Positions 6,426 through 10,828 of a stretch of 10,828 bases of DNA are shown piece by piece. Positions within the stretch are counted from its first letter, which is position 1, and each line of letters starts with the position of its first letter. The DNA is taken from positions 1 to 10,828 of the forward strand of contig JBFIDG010000067.1 in NCBI GenBank assembly GCA_041581335.1. Direction: 5' to 3'. The position numbers and the translations under genes were made by a program. The stretch is from JBFGSX01 sp041581335 (lineage in GTDB: Archaea > Thermoplasmatota > E2 > JACPAO01 > JAHFTW01). The notes below the pieces were generated by a model that had not been told where the DNA came from, ran no database searches, and saw nothing but the letters and a program-made list of their open reading frames with translations.

Positions 6426-7137
6426 GTGCTTCCCCCCGGGTGCTCATCAGACGAGGCAGGTGTCTTGCGTAGTAAAACAGGCCGGCCAGGCAAGCCCATT
6501 GGATGCCAGCCAGGAAGAGGATGGTCTCGCCCGGTTGGATGAAGCCCACCAGGAAGCGCCATCCGAGGTAGGCGACCATGAAGAGACGGAATTGGTCGCC
6601 GTCCTGGAAGCCTACCCTGCGCTGGCGCACGAGCAGCCAGACAAGGGCGACCAGGAAGGCGATCTCGTAGAGTTGCGTCGGGTGGCGCGCACCATCCCCG
6701 AAGTCGATGCCCCACGGCAGGCCGGTATGGTCGCCGTAGGTCCGGTCGGGCAGGCCTGCTAGGAAACAGCCGATGCGTCCGATGGCGATGCCGACGGCGA
6801 GGGGGATGGCATAGAGGTCGCCGGTGGAGCGCGTGATGCCGAGCAGCTTCTTCGTCCACTCTGTCGCGATGAGTCCTCCGAGCAGGCCGCCGACGATGGT
6901 CTTGCCTTCGATCCAGGCGCGCGGATCGCTTCGGTCGGCCCACAAAGTGGATGGCTCCACGAGCCAGGCGAGCACCTTGGCGCCGATGAGCGCCCCGGTC
7001 ACGGCGGCGACGATGACCAGCAGACGCCGGTCGCGGGCCAAGAAGTCCTGGCGCCGCATGCGACGGAAGATCTGGAAACCGACACCATAGGCAAGCGCTT
7101 CGAAGATCAGGTGCGGGTGGACCTGGAACGGCCCCAC
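6418..7137 (-). CDS. lgt: Prolipoprotein diacylglyceryl transferase (Lgt) family protein
   Basis: Lgt is the membrane enzyme that moves a diacylglyceryl group from phosphatidylglycerol to the lipobox cysteine of preprolipoproteins. This 239-residue product is polytopic. It carries the Lgt signature GRIGCFLAGLPDRTYGD (120-136), LPWGIDF and ARHPTQLYEIAF, aligning with E. coli GRFGNF and RHPSQLYE, plus a late WRFLVGFIQPGE. The catalytic-region Arg121, Arg151 and His152 are present; Cys replaces the E. coli Asn, as in the shorter GRIGCFLAG group. GTG 7137 is the only canonical start, but the codons before it read IEFPVLIP, which resembles the normal Lgt N-terminus. An ATA or ATT start is possible. 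The gene starts 20 bases after the channel stop and its TGA lies inside the start region of the radical SAM gene. If the host is an archaeon the donor would be an ether phospholipid (inference). Confidence 0.87.
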   Translation of the reverse strand: MGPFQVHPHLIFEALAYGVGFQIFRRMRRQDFLARDRRLLVIVAAVTGALIGAKVLAWLVEPSTLWADRSDPRAWIEGKTIVGGLLGGLIATEWTKKLLGITRSTGDLYAIPLAVGIAIGRIGCFLAGLPDRTYGDHTGLPWGIDFGDGARHPTQLYEIAFLVALVWLLVRQRRVGFQDGDQFRLFMVAYLGWRFLVGFIQPGETILFLAGIQWACLAGLFYYARHLPRLMSTRGEAPV

Positions 7138-7157
7138 TGGAATGAGGACCGGGAACT

Positions 7158-7955
7158 CTATGCGGACGCGCCCCCGAGTAGACGGGCCTTGGCGGCAACG
7201 AACTCAGCATCGTCGAGTTTGCCAGCGTCGTGCAGGGCGGCCAGTTGCGCGAGCTGGCCGGCCAGCCCCGCTTCCTCGGCCGCTTCCTCTTCTTCCTCGC
7301 TGCGTGCGATGAGGGCCGAACTGACCTGGGAGGCCAGCATGCCGATGGTCCCGATACCGGTCACCATCAGGACGACGGCGACGAGCCGGCCGATGCGGGT
7401 GATGGGGGTGATGTCGCCGTAGCCGACCGTGGTGACGGTGACGATGGCCCACCAGATGGCCTCACTGAATTGATGAAGCGCGCTGTTCGTGCCCCGCTCA
7501 GCCAACCAGACCAGGAGGGCGCCCAGGAACGTGATGCTGCCGGCGGCGAAGGCCAGCGGCGTCAACGTGCGCCAATCCAGTTGCCGCTTGAGGCTGTGCA
7601 AGCCGGCCCTGATGGGCGGCAGTTTCTCCATGACGCTGACAACGCGCGCCAGGCGCAGCAAGCGCAGGAACGAGAACCCGGCGAAGACCAGGGGGATCAT
7701 ACCGAGTAGGCGCCAGGAGTTGACCAGCGGCCAACGTTTGCGCCAGGCATGCTCACGCCAGGTCATGACCCAATCTGCGAGGAAGTACAGCACCAGCGCC
7801 CCATCGATCCAGAGGATGGCGGTCTGCTGTTCGGGCGTGATGCTACCGCTGTCATACCAGTAGACGATGCCGACGCTCAAGATGCCCAAGATGAGCACGA
7901 CCACATCGTGGCGCCACAACGGCCGCTTCATGCTGCGCCATCGCTGCTGGCACAT
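7158..7955 (-). CDS. Voltage-gated-type potassium channel with C-terminal SHOCT-like domain
   Basis: A 265-residue ion channel subunit in the cytoplasmic membrane. Numbering from the second Met (7931): hydrophobic helices at about 9-25, 38-57 and 73-89, a sparse S4-like segment RLLRLARVVSVMEKL (90-104) with few charges, S5 at about 124-145, pore helix FSEAIWWAIVTV, selectivity filter TVGYGD (168-173) and S6 at about 180-202. The filter is the classical potassium signature. After S6 comes an acidic SEEEEEAAEE linker and then LAQLAALHDAGKLDDAEF plus AAKARLL, a good match to the SHOCT short C-terminal domain, thought to mediate oligomerisation. ATG 7955 is used; ATG 7931 is equally credible and neither has a clear ribosome site. 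The frame stays open upstream but would overlap the divergent AhpD-like gene. It is probably the first gene of the minus-strand run. Confidence 0.87.
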   Translation of the reverse strand: MCQQRWRSMKRPLWRHDVVVLILGILSVGIVYWYDSGSITPEQQTAILWIDGALVLYFLADWVMTWREHAWRKRWPLVNSWRLLGMIPLVFAGFSFLRLLRLARVVSVMEKLPPIRAGLHSLKRQLDWRTLTPLAFAAGSITFLGALLVWLAERGTNSALHQFSEAIWWAIVTVTTVGYGDITPITRIGRLVAVVLMVTGIGTIGMLASQVSSALIARSEEEEEAAEEAGLAGQLAQLAALHDAGKLDDAEFVAAKARLLGGASA

Positions 7956-7998
7956 AAGGGCCGACGGGGTCATAGCAGGGCTTCGACTTGGCCGTCGC

Positions 7999-8367
7999 AT
8001 GGACCTGCATGACTTCCGCGCCGAACGCCAGCGCAAGACCGACAACCTGCTCAAGGAGGACCACCGGGACCTCAAGCGGTTCTTCGCCTTGGATTCGGCG
8101 GCTTACCGGGACGGAGCCCTGGACGGCAAGACCAAGGAACTACTGGGCCTCGTGGCGAGCACCGTGCTGCGCTGCAACGACTGCATCGCCTACCACTGCG
8201 ACCAGGCGGTCCAGGTCGGGTGGGAGAAGGACGAGATCCTCGACGCCCTCAACGTCGCCCTTGTCGTCGGTGGCAGCATCACGATCCCCCACATCCGCAC
8301 CGTGTGGGAAGTGGTGGAGCAGTTGTTCGAGGAGAAGGACGCCCGCGAAGAGACTAATACCGAGTAA
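7999..8367 (+). CDS. Carboxymuconolactone decarboxylase / AhpD-like protein
   Basis: A 122-residue all-helical protein of the CMD/AhpD family. The signature is TKELLGLVASTVLRCNDCIA followed by YHCDQAVQVG: Cys59 and Cys62 form a CXXC with His66 four residues later, as in AhpD, where these cysteines relay electrons to peroxiredoxin AhpC. The second half, KDEILDALNVALVVGGSI, is also typical. The CXXC and histidine point to a thiol-redox or peroxidase role rather than gamma-carboxymuconolactone decarboxylation. With three peroxiredoxins 4 to 6 kb away it could be a reductant or backup peroxidase, but that link is only inference. ATG 7999 fits the family's usual length; earlier in-frame Met codons would overlap the divergent channel gene. 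It ends 15 bases before the lipoprotein gene, so the two are probably cotranscribed. Confidence 0.9.
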   Translation: MDLHDFRAERQRKTDNLLKEDHRDLKRFFALDSAAYRDGALDGKTKELLGLVASTVLRCNDCIAYHCDQAVQVGWEKDEILDALNVALVVGGSITIPHIRTVWEVVEQLFEEKDAREETNTE

Positions 8368-8373
8368 GGGGGA
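8368..8373 (+). promoter_or_regulatory. Putative ribosome binding site for the lipoprotein gene
   Basis: A G-rich run (GGGGGA, directly after the TAA of the AhpD-like gene) lies nine bases before ATG 8383. It is a plausible but imperfect Shine-Dalgarno. Confidence 0.3.
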
Positions 8374-8382
8374 TAGAAGTCC

Positions 8383-9201
8383 ATGCGCGCCGCCCTCTTA
8401 CTGGCCATCATCGTCATCTCTGCGGGTTGCCTTGGCGGCGCTGACACGAATCCAAAGAACGATCCCCGCCCGACGCCGGACCCCGACCCGGTACCCAGTC
8501 CGGTGACACCGCCCGCGCCGACGACGCCCCGCGTGATCCTGCTCTCGGACTTCAGTTTCACCGGATGCAGTGGCATCGAAGCACAGTTCATGGTCAGCCC
8601 ATCCTCCGCCCAGGCCCTCCTGCCGGCCAACTTCACGATCCGCTCGGATCAGGGGCCCGCAGCCGACCAGGCGATGGCGCGCTACCGCATCCTGTCCTGT
8701 CCAGCCTTCAGCGCCACGAACTCCGCCATCAATGAGACCGTCTACGGCGACGTCGCCTTGTTCATCGACGACCCCAACATCGAAGAGAGCGGCGAAGGCA
8801 ACTGGTACCGCCTCCGCATCTTCGCCACCGACGATGTCTTGTCGCTGGCCTGGCAGATCGCCGGCTATGACGTCCTGACCGGCGACATCAGCCTGGCGAC
8901 GACGCCCTTGACACAGCGCACTCTGAGCTTCGAAGGGTACGAGGCCGAGTGGCTCGATGCGCTCGACGACGGCGTGCTCGAGGAAGAGGTCAGCTTCACC
9001 GCCACAGATGCCGGCGTCGTCGTCTGGGGCGAGGTGGTCGATGAAGTGACTCCGGTCAAGCTCGGCATCGGCAGCTTCAGCGTCCCTAGCAGTGACCCCC
9101 TATCTGGCCTGCTCAGCGACGACCCCACGAAGGTCAGGCTCCTCTCGCATAGCAACACCAACATCGGTGAAGCACAACTGGTCCTGATCAGATCGACTTG
9201 A
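8383..9201 (+). CDS. Predicted lipoprotein of unknown function
   Basis: A 272-residue exported protein. The N-terminus MRAALLLAIIVISAGC is a short lipoprotein signal peptide with lipobox ISAG before Cys16; the following LGG is common in archaeal lipoproteins. Residues about 20-50 form a Pro/Asp-rich linker (PRPTPDPDPVPSPV), a typical membrane-to-domain spacer. The globular part begins near VILLSDFSFTGCSGIEAQF and has a pair of cysteines (GCSG and SCPAF), a YGDVALFIDDPN strand, and alternating hydrophobic beta-like segments to the end. The pattern of a small cysteine site, LLPANFTI and a later C loosely recalls acetoacetate-decarboxylase-like folds, but I would not assign that. Two N-glycosylation-type sequons are present (NFT, NET). 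It follows the AhpD-like gene at 15 bases, and its last 14 bases overlap the end of the convergent dehalogenase-like gene. Confidence 0.85.
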   Translation: MRAALLLAIIVISAGCLGGADTNPKNDPRPTPDPDPVPSPVTPPAPTTPRVILLSDFSFTGCSGIEAQFMVSPSSAQALLPANFTIRSDQGPAADQAMARYRILSCPAFSATNSAINETVYGDVALFIDDPNIEESGEGNWYRLRIFATDDVLSLAWQIAGYDVLTGDISLATTPLTQRTLSFEGYEAEWLDALDDGVLEEEVSFTATDAGVVVWGEVVDEVTPVKLGIGSFSVPSSDPLSGLLSDDPTKVRLLSHSNTNIGEAQLVLIRST

Positions 9202-10138
9202 CGAAGTCCGTGATCTCGGACGTCAGCTCGCCGGGGATGTCTTCCTGCAAGTAGTGGCCTGCATCGTCGAACCAGATCGGCGGCAGTGACCGCGGCAGCA
9301 TCTCATGGAACAGGTGAGCGCGGCTCTTGCTGAACGCCGGGTCCTTGGTACCCCACAAGATGATAGCGGGGACATCGAGGCTCCCGAGACCTTGTTCGAT
9401 GGCGTCCATGGTGTCCCAATCCGGGTGGCCAGGACCGGCGGGGATCATGCGGGGGAACGCAACGACGCCGGCACGGCTCTCCTTGTTCGGAAACGGGTGG
9501 CGGTAGGCATCCATGATCCGTTCCGTCGTGGGCGCGACGAGGATCCGCGGCATGAGCTTCTCCACGAAGGCGTTGCGTGAGCCGACGAGGAAGTCACCCA
9601 CCTTGCCCTTGGTGAACGCCTTGAACCAGACAGGCAATTTCGGCGGACCCCGCGTCGTGAAGGCCCAGGTGTTCATGATGACAAGGCCTGAGATCGTGTC
9701 TGGGTGGCGGGTGGCATACCCCAGCCCGATGGGGCCGCCCCAGTCCTGGACGACGGGAATGATGCGCTTGAGGCCGAGTTTGGCGCAGAATTCCTCCAGG
9801 TTGGCGATGTGCCGTTCGAGCGAGTAGTACTCGGGCTCGCTCGGATGGTCACTGCGGCCGAAGCCCATGTGGTCGACGGCGATGACCCGGGCCACGCGCG
9901 ACAGCGGGCCCATGAAGCGCCGGTACAGGAAGCTCCACGTGGGGTTGCCGTGCAAGAGCAAGATCGTGGGCCGGCGCAGACCCGCGCGCCCCTGTTCGAT
10001 GTAATGCATGCGGCGCCCATCGGCCAACTCGACGTATTTGTCTTCGAACGGGTACAGATCACCAAGGACGGCATCGGGTAGGCCGTTCTTCACAGACACA
10101 TCAGCAGGATCCAAACAAGAGCTGATACGCCTTTTCAT
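9188..10138 (-). CDS. Haloalkane dehalogenase-like alpha/beta hydrolase
   Basis: A 316-residue cytoplasmic hydrolase with a complete triad. The oxyanion region LLLHGNPTWSFLYR (60-73) has the halide-site Asn65 of the HGNP motif; AVDHMGFGRSD follows; and the nucleophile elbow VVQDWGGPIGL puts Asp132 as nucleophile with Trp133 as the second halide-binding residue. The acid is Asp266 in WGTKDPAF, after strand 7, and the base is His295 in DDAGHYLQED. An Asp nucleophile followed by Trp, and the acid after strand 7, fit haloalkane dehalogenase subfamilies I/III rather than II. The cap contains NTWAF (156-160), whose Trp could help bind halide. These enzymes hydrolyse carbon-halogen bonds, though many such homologues have unknown natural substrates, and an epoxide hydrolase is the alternative. 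Start ATG 10138 is uncertain: upstream GTG 10204 would overlap YhhN, and GTG 10099 or 10093 are shorter options. Confidence 0.87.
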   Translation of the reverse strand: MKRRISSCLDPADVSVKNGLPDAVLGDLYPFEDKYVELADGRRMHYIEQGRAGLRRPTILLLHGNPTWSFLYRRFMGPLSRVARVIAVDHMGFGRSDHPSEPEYYSLERHIANLEEFCAKLGLKRIIPVVQDWGGPIGLGYATRHPDTISGLVIMNTWAFTTRGPPKLPVWFKAFTKGKVGDFLVGSRNAFVEKLMPRILVAPTTERIMDAYRHPFPNKESRAGVVAFPRMIPAGPGHPDWDTMDAIEQGLGSLDVPAIILWGTKDPAFSKSRAHLFHEMLPRSLPPIWFDDAGHYLQEDIPGELTSEITDFVKSI

Positions 10139-10198
10139 TGAAGCGACCGACGGGGGTCCGACCGATGGCTTCCTACGCCAGCGCCCCAGTGGGCACCC

Positions 10199-10828
10199 GT
10201 GCAAGAGGCCTGGATCGTCGCTTGGGTGGCCACCGCATTGGCCGTGACGCTGCTCGGGGCATGGCGGGCCGACCTGCGGTATGCACCGGCCAAGGTGATC
10301 GCGTCCGCAGGGTTCGTCGCGCTGGCCCTACAACAGGGGGCGCTGGACTCTGGCTTCGGCATGGCGATCCTTGTAGGGCTCGTCTTGTCCCTCATCGGCG
10401 ACGGGCTCCTGATCGGCACAGCCCCCAAGTGGTTCTTGCTGGGCTTGGGCGTGTTCTTGGGTGCCCACATCGCATACATCGTCGCCTTCGCATTGGCGGG
10501 CCTCCACGTGGGCGCCATGGGCCTAGCCGTGCTGTTGGTCGGCCTCCCCGCATTATGGTTCGTTGGCCGACCCATCCTGAAGGCTGCCCCCCGGCCCATG
10601 CGCGGGCCGGTGACCCTGTATGTCGCCACCATCGCGGCCATGCTGGTCTTGGCCGTTGGCTCCGCGTGGCAGAACGCCCAGTGGATCCTGGCCGTGGCCG
10701 CGATGCTGTTCGCCGCATCGGACGTCTTCGTGGCACGCGACCAGTTCATGCAGCGCCGCTTCCTGAACCGGGGCGTCGGCCTACCCCTGTATTACGCAGC
10801 TCAAGTACTGTTGGCGTTCAGCGTCTGA
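10199..10828 (+). CDS. YhhN / TMEM86 family membrane protein (lysoplasmalogenase-like)
   Basis: A 209-residue polytopic protein with about eight hydrophobic helices. Family hallmarks are SLIGDGLLIG (Asp68), the LGVFLGAHIAYIV segment (Gly-Ala-His, 88-90) and the C-terminal AASDVFVARDQF (Asp175) with GLPLYYAAQVLLA. TMEM86B and a Legionella homologue are lysoplasmalogenases that hydrolyse the vinyl-ether bond of lysoplasmalogens, with the paired aspartates proposed as catalytic; most prokaryotic members are uncharacterised. In an ether-lipid organism it might act on ether or vinyl-ether lipids (inference). The GTG at 10199 is the first start of the open frame, with no clear ribosome site. The stop TGA is the last codon of the window. 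It is divergent from the dehalogenase-like gene, with 60 bases between, in which I see no clear promoter. Confidence 0.85.
   Translation: MQEAWIVAWVATALAVTLLGAWRADLRYAPAKVIASAGFVALALQQGALDSGFGMAILVGLVLSLIGDGLLIGTAPKWFLLGLGVFLGAHIAYIVAFALAGLHVGAMGLAVLLVGLPALWFVGRPILKAAPRPMRGPVTLYVATIAAMLVLAVGSAWQNAQWILAVAAMLFAASDVFVARDQFMQRRFLNRGVGLPLYYAAQVLLAFSV

Noticed and set aside
5115..6542. 475-codon open frame on the plus strand opposite the radical SAM gene
   Set aside because: It is the antisense shadow of a strongly conserved enzyme in GC-rich DNA; its translation is low-complexity (Val, Asp, His, Arg-rich) with no domain.
7956..8075. N-terminal extension of the ion channel frame
   Set aside because: The extra residues are Arg/Ser-rich, overlap the start of the divergent AhpD-like gene and precede the first membrane helix without purpose.
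10135..10749. 204-codon minus-strand open frame opposite the YhhN gene
   Set aside because: Ala, Pro, Arg and Thr-rich shadow of a membrane-protein gene whose family motifs are on the plus strand.

Overview
The window is GC-rich and very densely coded, with sixteen protein genes, no RNA genes and no gap above about 80 bases. Many starts are GTG, Shine-Dalgarno sequences are weak or absent at most genes, and neighbouring reading frames often share stop or start codons. The organism is probably a GC-rich archaeon (a Thermoplasmatota-like euryarchaeon would fit), but a GC-rich bacterium cannot be excluded. For an archaeon: the lipoprotein signal ending in Ala-Gly-Cys-Leu-Gly-Gly, a radical SAM protein of the tetraether-lipid-synthase type, and no recognisable -35/-10 promoters. 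Against: Lgt, YhhN and haloalkane-dehalogenase-like genes, which are far commoner in bacteria.

Layout. Bases 2-1293 (+): the 3' part of a penicillin-acylase-family hydrolase, coupled through a GTGA overlap to a 71-residue unknown protein. Bases 1290-1736 (-): a thioredoxin-fold [2Fe-2S] ferredoxin, convergent with it. Bases 1815-3851 (+): a SemiSWEET/PQ-loop sugar carrier followed by three consecutive peroxiredoxins of the BCP/PrxQ type. The first has both redox cysteines, the second has lost the peroxidatic cysteine, and the third keeps only the peroxidatic one plus a cysteine in the next helix. Bases 3810-7955 (-): a five-gene run transcribed as ion channel with a SHOCT tail, Lgt, Tes-like radical SAM enzyme, small membrane protein, SfsA. 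Bases 7999-9201 (+): an AhpD/carboxymuconolactone-decarboxylase-like protein and a predicted lipoprotein. Bases 9188-10138 (-): a haloalkane-dehalogenase-like alpha/beta hydrolase. Bases 10199-10828 (+): a YhhN/TMEM86 membrane protein ending at the last base.

Two themes run through the window. One is thiol and peroxide redox chemistry (three peroxiredoxins, an AhpD-like CXXC protein, an Fe-S ferredoxin). The other is membrane lipid chemistry and lipoproteins (Lgt beside a Tes-like enzyme, a lipoprotein, and a YhhN family member whose relatives cleave vinyl-ether lipids). These links are inferred from proximity; nothing in the sequence proves joint function. I found no CRISPR array, insertion sequence, tRNA or phage gene. 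The points most worth a second look are the peroxiredoxin trio with its cysteine-less member, the Lgt/Tes-like pair, and the apparent CTG start of the radical SAM gene.
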